In this document: piece by piece, positions 22,746-33,639 of the stretch
Numbering within the stretch: position 1 is the stretch's first letter
How the letters are laid out: each line of letters opens with the position of its first letter
Assembly: GCA_964016885.1 (NCBI GenBank)
Contig: OZ024743.1
Span: 171,360,744 to 171,424,743 of the forward strand
From: Eledone cirrhosa
Lineage: Eukaryota; Mollusca; Cephalopoda; Octopoda; Eledonidae
DNA: 64,000 nt
Direction: 5' to 3'
Made by a program: the position numbers and the translations under genes
The notes under the pieces: model-generated
The model's database searches: none
Seen by the model: the letters and a program-made list of their open reading frames with translations, nothing else
Told to the model about the DNA's origin: nothing

Positions 22746-23660
22746 ATGTCGAACCTAAACAGTTCGGATAACGGTGAAGTGGAGACTAGAATGTCATGTG
22801 ACAGACTCTCACCCAGCAGGTGCTCCCTGGCTCAGCAGCAGGGATCTGGCTGTCAACAAAATACTGCTGGTGTCGGAGGAAGAAGAAGAAGGAAAGGGAC
22901 CAGAACCAACTGGACGAAAGAATTGAATAGAACTGTTATGCAATGTTACCTGAAGAGTAATCCCAAGGAGAAAGGCTATAGCAAACGGATGCATAACATC
23001 TGGAACGAGATTGGTCTATTTAAATTAGATGAACAAAAATTGGCCGGGCAGGCTCGGGTAATAAGAACTAATGGGTGGATAAGCGAGCTGGAACTGGAGG
23101 AACTGAGTAGAGAGATTAGGTTGGAAATGGAGAGTGGAGTATGCCAGGCAAACGAGCCAGTGGGAAATGAAGGTGAAGAGGTTGAGAGAACGGAGGAAGC
23201 ATCCGAAGAAGACAATGATCTGAATGCTGAAATAAATAATACCTGGAACAAAGATACGGCCATTGAGGAGATGAATGCTGACAGGCTAGGCCAAGATTTG
23301 GTTGATATCCTAAACTTAGTGGTAGATGAATTGAACAATGATAGTGGGAAACCTATGAACCTAAGATTTGTAGACAGGAAAAAGTTAAAAGAAACAACAA
23401 CTAAGGTAAACAAAGTCATCCCATACCTTGAGGCAAGGAACCTTCACCAGTGCAACAATATCCTCAAAGCAACGGCAAATGCGGTGAGGAAATTACTTGG
23501 CATAAAAGCGAGAGGAAACAACAAACAAGAAAGATCAGAGCCTTGGTGGAAGAAACGACTTAATGGTCAAATCAGGGAAATGAGAAATGACATTGGAAAG
23601 CTTGAGTCCCTACTGAATGGGACATTACAAAATATAGACACAAAAATAGACTGGAAATAA
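22746..23660 (+). CDS. Copy A: N-terminal domain of R4/Dong-like polyprotein (304 aa)
   Basis: Start MSNLNSSDNG is conserved in copy E (37982). Residues about 50-125 hold the segment shared with F0: RTNWTKELNRTVMQCYLKSN, YSKRMHNIWNEI and LAGQARVIRTNGWISELELE. An acidic stretch (about 130-175) follows, then DLVDILNLVVDELNND and a basic, probably helical end (PWWKKRLNGQIREMRNDIG, LESLLNGTLQ). By comparison with copy B (which reads on through KTRRKKLNIIIEELK) the stop at 23660 is caused by a one-base frameshift, and the native protein continues into the RT. I do not recognise this domain; binding of target DNA or element RNA is a guess. Confidence 0.7.
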   Translation: MSNLNSSDNGEVETRMSCDRLSPSRCSLAQQQGSGCQQNTAGVGGRRRRKGTRTNWTKELNRTVMQCYLKSNPKEKGYSKRMHNIWNEIGLFKLDEQKLAGQARVIRTNGWISELELEELSREIRLEMESGVCQANEPVGNEGEEVERTEEASEEDNDLNAEINNTWNKDTAIEEMNADRLGQDLVDILNLVVDELNNDSGKPMNLRFVDRKKLKETTTKVNKVIPYLEARNLHQCNNILKATANAVRKLLGIKARGNNKQERSEPWWKKRLNGQIREMRNDIGKLESLLNGTLQNIDTKIDWK

Positions 23661-25535
23661 AGTACAAAACTAGGAGGAAAAAGCTAAATATTATCATAGA
23701 GGAACTGAAACAACGCATTGTAGCAAAGAGTGCAAAAATTAGGTGATACGAGAGCAGAGTCAGTCAGTATAGACAGAACCGCATGTTTGACAACAACCAG
23801 AAGATGCTGTTTTGACAGCTTGAAGGGAAAGAAAGAGGCAACGACTTGATCCCTGAGGCAGAACAAATTAAGACCTTCTGGAGAGGAATATGGGAGCAGG
23901 ATGTTAAACATAATGACCAGGCAGTGTGAATTGAGACAGTACAAAAGGAGATTAGTGAACAGGCACACCAACAAACTGATTTTAGTATCACAGTTGAAAC
24001 TCTTAAGGGGCAGGCCAAAAAACTAACCAACTGGAAATCACCAGGCCCAGATGATGTGCAGGGGTATTGGATTAAAAATATAACATCCCTCCACCCGAAA
24101 CTGACAACCATGTTCAATGACTGCTTGATGTCAGGTGAGGTACCAAAGTGGTTGACAAAAGGCACCACAGTTCTGGTAATGAAAGACCGAATCAAGGGTA
24201 ATGATGTTACCAACTATAGACCTATCACATGTCTGTCCGTAATGTGGAAACTGCTGACAAGCATTATGTCTGAGGAAATCTACCATCACCTCCACACAAA
24301 GAAATTATTACCGGACGAACAGAAAGGATGCCGAAAGAAGTCCCGTGGTACAAAGGAACAGTTACTTATTGATAAGATGGTAATGAGGAATTGCAATTGG
24401 AGACACACTGGTCTTGCCATGGGATGGATAGACTACAAAAAGGCATTTGACATGGTGCCTCATTCTTGGATCACCAAAAGCCTAGAGATCTTCAGGGTGG
24501 CAGATAACATCAGGCAGTTGTTGAGCAAAAGTATGAATTCCTGGAAAACAGTTAACATCAGCAAGAGAATCCTTGGGAGGCGTGAAGATCAAGAGAGGTA
24601 TCTTCCAGGGAGATAGTCTGTCCCCTCTGTTGTTTGTCCTTGCCCTGATGCCCCTGACCATTATACTGCGAAAAGTGAGAGCAGGATACAAGTTGGGAAA
24701 GGGAGAGCTTACCATCAATCACCTCCTCTTCATGGACGATCTTAAGCTCTTCGGGAAGAGTGAGAAGGAGTTGGATGTGCTTGTTGACACTCTCCGTATT
24801 TTCAGCAATGATATATGTATGCAATTTGGTATTAGTAAGTGCGGAGTCCTTGTGATGAAGAGGGGGTAAATTGAGCAGAAGCAACGGAATCCGGGTACCA
24901 ACAGGTGACATGATAAAGGAAATTGACACTGAAGAAGGATTCAAGTATATGGGTGTTCTGGAGGCTGATGACATCAAGAACAAAAAAATGAAGGAATTGT
25001 TAAGAACTGAATACATTCGGAGAGTAAGGAGCGTATTAAAGTCACATCTGAACAGTAGGAATGCCATAAATGCAGTAAATTCCCGAGCTGTGTCTATTAT
25101 TAGGTACAGTGCAGAAATTCTGAGATGGAATGTTGCTGAACAAAAAGAAATGGATAGGAAGACTAGGAAGCTATTGACTATCTACAACATGTTCCACAAA
25201 AGGAGTGATGTCGATAGACTCTACTTAAGGAGATCTGAGGGTGGACGAGGCCTTATCAGCATAGAGGACTGTGTTCAGATTGAGAAAAACAACCTACACA
25301 AATACGTGACTGATAGTAAGGAGCTTATGCTCAGAATTGTACTGAAGGAGAGGACAATAGACCAGGGGATGTCCAAGGAGGAAATAACAACAAGGAGAAG
25401 GAGCAGCCTTCATGAAAAATCCCATCTTTGAGAAAACTGAATTTAGAGATCCACAGACATGGAACTGGTTAAAAAGAGGAGACATTAAAAAGGCTACAGA
25501 AGGAATGCTAATGGCTGCGCAAGAGCAGGCCCTCA
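23661..25535 (+). pseudogene. Copy A: reverse transcriptase region, interrupted
   Basis: Equivalent to residues 20 to about 640 of copy C. It retains NYRPITCLSVMWKLLTSIM, DYKKAFDMVPHSWITKS, GIFQGDSLSPLLFVLALMPL and catalytic HLLFMDDLKLFG near 24735. In-frame TGA codons occur between 23740 and 23930, with frameshifts near 24560 and 24870 and a further break near 25410. It ends at the chimeric junction. Confidence 0.85.
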
Positions 25536-26161
25536 GAAAACTGGAGGAACTGAGCAGAGAGATAAATTTGGAAATGGAGAGTGGAGTATGTCAGGCAAAC
25601 GAGCCAGTGGTAAATGAAGGTGAAGAGGTTGAGAGACCCGAGGAAGCATCCGAAGCAGACAATGCTGAAATAAATAACATCTGGAACAAAGATACGGCCA
25701 TTGAGGAAATGAATGCTGACGGGCTAGGACAAGATTTGGTTGATATCCTGAACTTAGTGGTAGATGAAATTAACAATGATAGTGGAAAACCTATGAACCT
25801 AAGATTTGTAGACAGGAAAAAGTTAAAAGAAACAACAGCTAAGGTAAACAAAAACATCCCATACCTTGGGGCGAGGACCCTTCACCAATGCAACAATATC
25901 CTCAAAGCAACAGAAAATGCGGTGAGGAAATTACTTGGCATAAAAACGAGAGGAAACAACAAACAAGAAAGATCAGAACCTTGGTGGAAGAAACGACTGA
26001 ATGGTCAAATCAAGGAAATGAGAAAAGACATTGGAAAGCTTGAGTCCCTACTGAATGGGACATTACAAAACATAGACACTAAAAATAGACTGGAAATAAA
26101 GCACAAAACTAGGAGGAAAAAGCTAAATATTATCATAGAGGAACTGAAGCACGCATTGTAG
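25412..26161 (+). CDS. Chimeric frame: RT C-terminal segment of copy A fused to N-terminal domain of copy B
   Basis: The first 42 residues (KNPIFEKTEFRDPQTWNWLK ... LMAAQEQALR) match copy C residues about 605-650. From KLEELSREINLEMESGVCQ onward the frame matches copy A residues about 117-300. The join is at 25535-25541, where both parents contain aactgg, so it may be a microhomology or misaligned-repeat recombination, or a template jump. The frame ends by a frameshift at 26161. No function is implied; the open frame shows the fusion is in phase. Confidence 0.75.
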   Translation: MKNPIFEKTEFRDPQTWNWLKRGDIKKATEGMLMAAQEQALRKLEELSREINLEMESGVCQANEPVVNEGEEVERPEEASEADNAEINNIWNKDTAIEEMNADGLGQDLVDILNLVVDEINNDSGKPMNLRFVDRKKLKETTAKVNKNIPYLGARTLHQCNNILKATENAVRKLLGIKTRGNNKQERSEPWWKKRLNGQIKEMRKDIGKLESLLNGTLQNIDTKNRLEIKHKTRRKKLNIIIEELKHAL

Positions 26162-27504
26162 CAAAAAGTGCAAATATTAGGCGGTATGAGGGTAGAGTCA
26201 ATCAGTATAGATAGAAACGCATGTTTGACAACAACCAGAAGATGTTTGGACAGCTTGAAGGGAAAGAAAGAGGCAACAACTTGATCCCTGAGGCGGAACG
26301 GACTAAGACATTCTGGAGAGGAATATGGGAGATGGATGTTAAACATAATGATCAGGCAGTGTGGATTGAGACAGTACAAAAGGAGATTAGTGAACAAGCA
26401 CACCAACAAACGGATTTAAGTGTCACAGTTGAAACTCTTAAAGGGCAGGCCAAAACACTAACCAACTTGAAATCACCAGGCCCAAATGGTGTACAGGGGT
26501 ATTGGATTAAACATATAACATCCCTCCACCCGAAACTGACAACCATGTTCAATGACTGCTTGATGTCGGGTGAGGTATCAGAGTGGTTGACAAAAGGTAC
26601 CACAGTTCTGGTAATGAAAGATTGAATCAAGCGTAATGATGTTAACAACTATAGACCTAACATATGTCTCTCTGTAATGTGGAAACTATTAACAAGCATT
26701 GTGTCTCAGGAAATCTACCATCACCTCCACATAAACAACTTGTTACCGGACGAACAGAAAGGATGCCGAAAGAAATCCCGTGGTACAAAAGGCCAAAGGT
26801 ATGAAGTCCGGGAAAACAGAGTTACCATCGGCTGAAGAATCCTTGGGAGGCGTGAAGATCAAGAGAGCTATCTTCCAGGGAGTTAGTTTGTCCCCTCTGT
26901 TGTTTGTCCTTGCCCGGATACCCCTGACCATTATATTGCGAAAAGTGAGAGCAGGATACAAGTTGGGAAAAGGAGAGCTTACCATCAACCACCTCCTCAG
27001 CAATGATATATGTATGGAATGTTGTATTAATAAGTGTGGAGTCCTTGTGATGAAAGGGGGTAAATTGAGCAGAAGCAACGGAATCTAGGTACCAACAAGA
27101 AACTGGAACACAATAGACCTGACCTGGTGGTTGTGGACAAAGAAAAAAGATCGTGCTTGATTGTGGATGTGGCCTGCCCATTCGACACGAGAATGCAAGA
27201 GAAGGAGAGGGAGAAAATTAACCGATACCAGGACTTAAAGTGGGAGGTAAAAAGGATTTGAAACTGCCATGAAGTCAAAGTGGTCCCGATTGTCATAGGC
27301 GCACTAGGCACTATCTCAAAAAGTTTCCATGGATGGTTAAAGAAAATTGGCCCCTTCACGCTTTTTGGAAGCTTCAAAAGGCATGCTTGCTGGAAACAGC
27401 AAGAACCCTCCGATACGTCCTGAATATCTGAGGCTGCAGGTAGTGGCTTGATATTCATTTCGACAAACTTTCCAGTTAACTAACATCAATGACTGAGACT
27501 CAAA
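25536..27504 (+). mobile_element. Copy B: internally deleted R4/Dong-like LINE
   Basis: Starts at the chimeric junction and ends with the family's 3' UTR (catcaatgactgagactcaa) at a TAA tract. Compared with copy C it has three internal deletions: near 26792 (about 190 bp), near 26998 (about 85 bp, removing FMDDLKLFGKSEKELDVLVD with the catalytic aspartates) and near 27098 (about 930 bp, removing the thumb, CCHC finger and start of the nuclease). It keeps RPDLVVVDKE and the C-terminus. It cannot encode an enzyme. Confidence 0.8.
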
Positions 27505-27550
<46 letters not shown>

Positions 27551-30029
27551 TATCATAGAGGAATTGAAGCAACGCATTGTAGCAAAGAGTGCAAAAATCA
27601 GGCGATACGAGAACAGAGTCAGTCAGTATAAACAGAACCGCATGTTCGACAACAACCAGAAGATGCTGTTTGGACAGCTTGAGGGGAAAGAAAGAGGCAA
27701 CGACTTGATCCCTGGGGCGGAACAAACTAAAACATTCTGGAGAGGAATATGGGAGCAGGATGTTAGACACAATGCCCAGGCAGGGTGGATTGAGACAGTA
27801 CAGAGGGAGATCGGTGAGCAGGCACAGCAACAGACTGATTTGAGTATCACAGTTGAAACTCTTAAGGGGCAAGCCAAAAAACTAACCAACTGGAAATCAC
27901 CAGGCCCAGATGGTGTGCAGGGGTATTGGATTAAACATTTAACATCCCTCCACCCGAAGCTGACGGCCATGTTCAATGACTGCTTGGTGTCGGGTGAGGT
28001 GCCAGAGTGGTTGACAAAAGGTACCACAGTTCTGATCATGAAAGACCGAATCAAGGGTAATGATGTTACCAACTATAGACCTATCACATGTCTGCCCGTA
28101 ATGTGGAAACTGTTGACGAGCATTGTGTCTGAGGAAATCTACCATCACCTCCACACAAACAACTTGTTACCGGACGAACAGAAAGGATGCCGAAAGAAGT
28201 CACGTGGTACAAAGGACCAGTTGCTTATTGATAAGATGGTAATGGGGAATTGCAGGAGGAGACACACTGATCTTGCCATGGGATGGATAAACTACAGAAA
28301 GGCATTTGACATGGTGCCTCATTCCTGGATCACCAAAAGCCTGGAGATCTTCGGGGTGGCGGATAACATCAGACAGTTGCTGGGCAGGAGTATGGGGTCC
28401 TGGGAGACAGAGTTGACATCAACTGGAGTACCCTTGGGAAGCGTGAAGATCAAGAGAGGTATCTTCCAGGGAGATAGCCTGTCCCCTCTGTTGTTTGTCC
28501 TTGCCCTGATGCCCTTGACCATTATGCTGCGAAAAGTGAGAGCAGGATACAAGTTGGGAAGGGGAGAGCTTACCATCAATCACCTCCTCTTCATGGACGA
28601 TCTTAAGCTCTTCGGGAAAAGTGAGAAGGAGTTGGATGTGCTTGTTGACACTGTCCGTATTTTCAGCAGTGATATATGTATGCAGTTTGGTATTGGTAAA
28701 TGTGGAGTCATTGTGATGAAGAGGGGTATGTTGAGCAGAAGTAACGGGATCCAGATACCAACAGGTGAGATGATAAAGGAAATTGACTCTGAGGAAGGAT
28801 ACAAGTATTTGGGCGTTCTGGAGGCTGATGGCATAAAGAACAAAAAAATGAAGGAATTGTTAAGAACTGAATACATTCGGAGAGTAAGGAGCGTATTAAA
28901 GTCACATCTGAACAGCAGAAATGCCATAAGCGCAGTAAATTCCCGAGCTGTGTCTATTATTAGGTACAGTGCGGGAATTCTGAGATGGAATGTTGCTGAA
29001 CAAAAAGAAATGGATAGGAAGACTAGGAAGCTATTGACTATCTACAACATGTTCCACAAGAGGAGTGATGTCGATAGACTCTACCTAAGGAGATCTGAGG
29101 GTGGAAGAGGTCTTATCAGCATAGAGGACTGTGTTCAGATGGAGAAAAACAACCTATACAAATACGTGACCTATAGTAAGGAGCCAATGCTCAGAACTGT
29201 ACTGAAGGAGGGGACAGTAGGCCAGGGGATGTCCAAGGAGGAAATAACATCAAGGAGGAAGAGCAGCCTTAAGGGAAAATCCCTTCATAGTACCTTCTTT
29301 GAGAAAACTGAATTTAGAGATCCACAGACATGGAACTGGTTGAGAAGAGGAGACCTCAAAAAGGCTACAGAAGGAATGTTAATGGCTGCGCAGGAGCAGG
29401 CCCTCAAAACGAACTGGTTGAAGCACCATATCTACAAGGAGGAGGCTATCCCACTGTGCAGGATCTGTGGAGAGAGAGAGGAGACTGTGGCTCACATTGT
29501 GTCCGAGTGCAAACACCTAGCCCAGACCCACTATAAGGGCTGGAGACACGATGTGATGGGCAGGGTGATCCACTGGCACCTGTGCAAAGTAAAAAATTTA
29601 CCACATTCTGAGAAATGGTATGAGCATAGGCCAGAGGCGGTGATGGAGAACAATCAGGTGAAGGTGCTGTGGGATTTTAGGATACAGACGGACAAAAAAC
29701 TGGAACACAATAGACCTGACCTGGTGGTTGTGGACAAAGAAAAAAGAACGTGTCTGATGGTGGATGTGGCCTGCCCGTTCGACACGAGAGTGCAAGAGAA
29801 GGAGAGGGAGAAAATTAACCGATACCAGGACCTAAAGTGGGAGGTGAAAAGGATTTGGAACTGCCATGAAGTCAAAGTGATCCCGATTGTCATAGGCGCA
29901 GTGGGGACTATCTCCAAAAGTTTCCAGGGATGGTTAAAGAAAATCGGCCCCTTCACGCTTTTTGGAACGCTTCAAAAGGCATGCTTGCTTGGAACAGCAA
30001 GAGCCCTCCGATACGTCCTGAATATCTGA
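27489..30029 (+). CDS. Copy C: RT plus restriction-like endonuclease polyprotein, intact but N-truncated
   Basis: The frame is uninterrupted for 846 codons; the first 19 or so (MTETQR then Ile repeats) are translated copy B tail and TAA repeat. Genuine sequence starts at IIEELKQRIVAKSA. RT: NYRPITCLPVMWKLLTSIV, NYRKAFDMVPHSWITKS, GIFQGDSLSPLLFVLALMPL, catalytic HLLFMDDLKLFG (about residue 370), thumb motif EGYKYLGVLEADG. Then a CCHC finger CRICGEREETVAHIVSEC (about 655) and a restriction-like endonuclease motif RPDLVVVDKEKRTCLMVDVA (about 740). This finger-plus-nuclease order marks RLE-class LINEs (R2, R4, Dong, NeSL). About 300 N-terminal residues seen in copies A and E are missing. It is the best preserved RT in the window and probably a recent insertion, though lacking its promoter. 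Confidence 0.9.
27505..27550. repeat. TAA tract: tail of copy B, insertion point of copy C
   Basis: About 15 TAA units follow the copy B 3' UTR and are followed directly by the 5'-truncated start of copy C (attatcatagagg). Confidence 0.95.
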
Positions 30030-30102
30030 GGCTGCAGGTAGTGGCTTGATATTCAATCCAACGGACTTTCCAGTTAACCAACATCAATGACTGAGATTCA
30101 AG
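27548..30102 (+). mobile_element. Copy C: R4/Dong-like LINE, 5' truncated, coding frame open
   Basis: The copy begins within the coding sequence, at the codons for IIEELKQR, immediately after a TAA tract, and ends with a 73-bp 3' UTR and another TAA tract. Both flanks being TAA fits insertion into a TAA microsatellite, the behaviour described for the Dong element of silkworm. Confidence 0.85.
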
Positions 30103-30112
30103 GAATAACAAC

Positions 30113-30154
<42 letters not shown>
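30103..30154. repeat. TAA tract where copy C (+) and E4 (-) meet 3' end to 3' end
   Basis: aataacaac followed by about 14 TAA units. The left neighbour ends here on the plus strand and the right neighbour ends here on the minus strand, so the two families read the repeat as (TAA)n and (ATT)n respectively. Confidence 0.95.
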
Positions 30155-30155
<1 letters not shown>

Positions 30156-30473
30156 GTTTCTTTATTGGCTACAAGGGCTAACATGAAGAAAATCATTACA
30201 GACAGCACAGGACGGTACAGGACGATATAAAGTGGGTTTTGGCCGTGTAAAAAACGTTATAACAAGAAGATATAAATATTAAACAAATTCAAACAACAAA
30301 AATTCCCCAATAGGGGGGAAATTTACGAGGGTCACTCGTGGCGAAAACCACAAAAAAGACCACGGCCACCCTAATCACCAGGGCAAGCGCCCTCTCTCAG
30401 TTTTCCACTCCTTAGTCTAGAGGCGCATACTCAGAGCGGGCCCGTTCACTCGGACCAGAATCGCTACTTTCAC

Positions 30474-33400
30474 CTACCTTTCAACAAACTTACTAGAAGA
30501 CAACACTTGTCTCTCCACCCTGATTTTCCTCTTCGAGTGAAATTTGAGAAAGTTAATCAGGGATTCGCCGAAGAGGAAAGTGTCCGGTTTCAATCCTTTC
30601 AATCTTGTCCACCATACAATCTTTTTCGCCATGGCCACCAGGCACATGAAAACTGCCTGCCCTTCCTCCTCCTTAATGGAGGACGGTGGGGCTACCTGCA
30701 CAAAGAACTCAGTCGATAACCGGATCCGTCCTACACGTGACAGCAAATGTTCGACATAGCTCCACAAGTCAGCAATGCTCGGACACTGAACGAGTGCGTG
30801 CACAACGGTTTCGTCGCTCTGTGCGCATCTCGGACAGGTTCGGCTAACGGCACTTCCGTGCCTGTAGAGCTTATCTCGAACCAGCAACGCTCCCCGGTAG
30901 CACTGGTAAGCCAGGGATTTCTGGACGTTGTCCATAGACCCCGGGCTGAAGATTCTCTTGAAGAGAGTAAACAGCTGATCGTCTCCAACGTCTGGTAAAC
31001 GGTGACCACACCTGTTCACCGTCAAGGAAACACCAGAGATGTCACAGCCTCAGCGCGTGTTTACGCATCATCAGCCACCACATTCCCAGCCCTCCACGCA
31101 ACGGGTGTTGACAGCAGAGGGATCGTCTGACCGTGGCAACACATCCCTTTCATAAAAAGCGGAAGAGAAGGCGCTCTATTTTTGTCAGAGTTGGGCCGGG
31201 GCATGGCACAACGGTTAGGCGGTAGCAGATGACGAATGCGATGAACGCATTCGCCACCTCTGCCCGACCTTTCAGGGACAGCTTCTCTCAGCCCATTTCT
31301 GGGTAAGAGAAGCCACCCTGTTCGTCACCTCGCTCCAGTTTTTCCCCATCTGGAGGTCCGGACCGAACCAGACCCCGAGAAATTTAACTGGTCCTTTCGT
31401 CTACCTCCCCACGACGCTGTAGGGCGACATGGACTTGCCTCTCCAGGTGCCGAGCTGCAAACCCACCGACTTTTCCTTGTTTAACTTTGCTCCTGTCACT
31501 GCTTCATATTCCTTGAGCGCGGTGCCGAGCATCTGGACATGTCCGGTGTTTAACACCACCACGGTGACGTCGTCGGCGTAAGCCGATACGGATCTCTCTC
31601 ATCCAAGTTGACGTGGGACGTCTCTCATCACGTCCAATATGTGCAGTAACGGCTTTAGGGCCAATATGTACAAGAGTGACGAGAGGGGACAACCCTGACG
31701 GACCGAGCGCATGGTGTTGAACGGCTGTACAGATGACCGTTCACCTTCACAACTGAGCAGCGTTCCAACCCCTTAAAATGGGCCTGAAACCAGCCACCTC
31801 GAGGACCGCCGCTAGGTACCACTGGTCGACCCTATCAAATGCCTTAGATTGATCCAAGTTTATCAGGGCTCTACCCGTTCCAGGTTCCTTAACCACCCTC
31901 TCTATGATGTATCGCATGAGGCGGAGGTTGTCGTGGATGGATCTGTCCGGAATGGCGCATCTCTGAGCCTCTCCTACCAGATTACCGACGACAAGCGCCA
32001 ATCTCGTTGCTAACACCTTGGCCAAAATCTTGAAATCTGTGTGTTAACAGAGTTATGGGCCTGAAGTTGTCTATAACGTGCCCTTTGTTCAGGTCTTTTC
32101 TCAACAGCGCCACCACCCCCCGGCTCACGTAACTTGGAATGCTCCCGTTCTGCTGCCAGTTGCAGTAGACGTCTGCCAAGAGGTCGCTGAACAAGTCTGG
32201 CATGTACGCATAAAGCTCGTAGGGCAGACCCTCCAAACCTGGCGATTTACCCCCCCCCCCCGGGCAGTCAGACATCGCTTCCCGTATTTCACCGGTTGTT
32301 ATCGGCTTTTCGCAATACTGCACTGCGGTCGTCGAGAGCTGCGGCAGTCCCTCGAGTTATGTACTAGAGTTCATATTCCGATCTGGCCCGCCGCCGCTCC
32401 CAAATGGTTGAGCAAACTGCTGCTGAAAAGCCTCATATATCTGATCGGGTTCGAGTAACATGTGCTCGTTTTGGTCAGGCAAGAATTGAATTGTGGCTTT
32501 GTGGCCACGTCGCGCCTCCACCACCCGGGCCCATTGGACAGCTTTTGTCGCCTCTTGTCTCAGTGCACGCGCTCTAGCTCTGACAACGCAGATTTCGTGC
32601 TTTGCATTGAAGAATTGGTCGAGTGCCAATCTTGCCGCAAGCAAGTTGGTTGCGATGCCTGTCCTAAACGCCTCTTCTAGCTTTTTAACTAGCTCTCCTT
32701 CTACTTTATTTTCCTCTATCTTTACTCCTTTTCTAAACTTTATTGATTCTACTCTAATTGCCCTTTTCAGAGTAAACCACCATCTGTTGTTGACGATCGC
32801 AAACGTCAACTCACGCTTAAGTAATTCGCTTATTCGGTCTTTGTAAGCTTTGCGCGCCGGGAAAGACGCGTTCAGCATCCAGGAACCGGCTCCTTGCCTA
32901 TGAAGTCTATCAAGGTCGACTTAACAGATCACAAATTTGTGGTCCGTCTAGCCGACTACTTTAAATTGTGGACAACCTACGCTAGCCTTTTCTGTTTCCC
33001 TACAGAATACCCTATCTAGATACGATCTAGATGACCCGATGCGGTTTGCCCATGTCCACATTGGCACATTCGGATAATCCAGTCGATACCTATCAGACAG
33101 TTGAAAACGTCTGAGCAGGTTGGTGAGGCTTTTACATCCTCCTCCCTTATTTACTAGCCCCACATAATCCCAGCATGCATCTAAGATACCGTTCCAGTCA
33201 CCCACTAACACCAAAGAGCGGGACGTTCCAAGAAAGGTCTCTAGACGCCTGAAGAAATTTGTTGGGGCGTAGACGGCTACTAGCCTGAAAACATTGCCTC
33301 GTTGCCGGTCACGTGCAGTACTACCTTCTGGGTCCAGGAAGATTGTTCGTATGGTGAGATCCAAGCCTCTCCGAAAAAGCACAGCAACTCCGCCCCCCGC

Positions 33401-33594
33401 TCCCGGGCGGCTGGGAGAAGCGTATACATCGTAGCCGCCGAAGTTCGGTGCGAAGTCTCGGGCTTCGGAAATTCTGGTCACACTGATAGCCACCACATCT
33501 ATGTTTAGTGACGTGAGATCGTTAAGCAGGTGGCTTTGCTTCCAAGATGCCCCCAGACCACGTACATTTATACTGCCTATTCTAAGTAAGGCCA
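30474..33594 (-). pseudogene. E4 ORF2: endonuclease-RT, heavily broken
   Basis: The endonuclease frame (from MALLRIGSINVRGLGASWKQ at about 33594) keeps LVGDWNGILDACWDYVG, but the catalytic Glu motif AISETRI of E2 and E3 reads AISVTRI, a Glu-to-Val change. RT fragments: RPITLL near 32055, INLDQSKAFDRVDQWYL near 31850, catalytic SAYADDVTVVV near 31575, and the C-terminal frame 31025-30474 with CPRCAQSDETVVHALVQC. A deletion joins the region after the thumb directly to VGDDQLFTLFKRIF. Stops and frameshifts occur throughout. Confidence 0.8.
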
Positions 33595-33639
33595 TGTTGG
33601 GTGAGGAATGGAGTAAGTTAGAAAGGATCACCTACCCCG

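Larger units (their letters stand above)
21930..25535 (+). mobile_element. Copy A: R4/Dong-like LINE, joined at its 3' side to copy B
   Basis: It opens with an 815-bp 5' UTR (21930-22745) that shares gcacatggtgga, ctcccgtaagttttt and gataataatt-type blocks with 35850-36290, 36290-36600 and 42240-42660. Coding sequence follows. The copy ends at 25535 where its RT C-terminal region (LMAAQEQALR) is fused to the N-terminal region of copy B, so the zinc finger, nuclease and 3' UTR are absent. Confidence 0.75.

Noticed and set aside
26990..27105. Copy B deletions as spliced introns of a retro-copied mRNA
   Set aside because: Boundaries do not have paired donor and acceptor sites (one side resembles a donor at ggtgag, another an acceptor at tttcag, but never both at one deletion); microhomology fits better.
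23690..29900. UGA at positions where relatives have Trp or Arg, suggesting recoding as in some PLEs that use selenocysteine
   Set aside because: The UGAs are at different places in each copy, accompany frameshifts and deletions, and the positions are not Cys/Sec; ordinary decay explains them.
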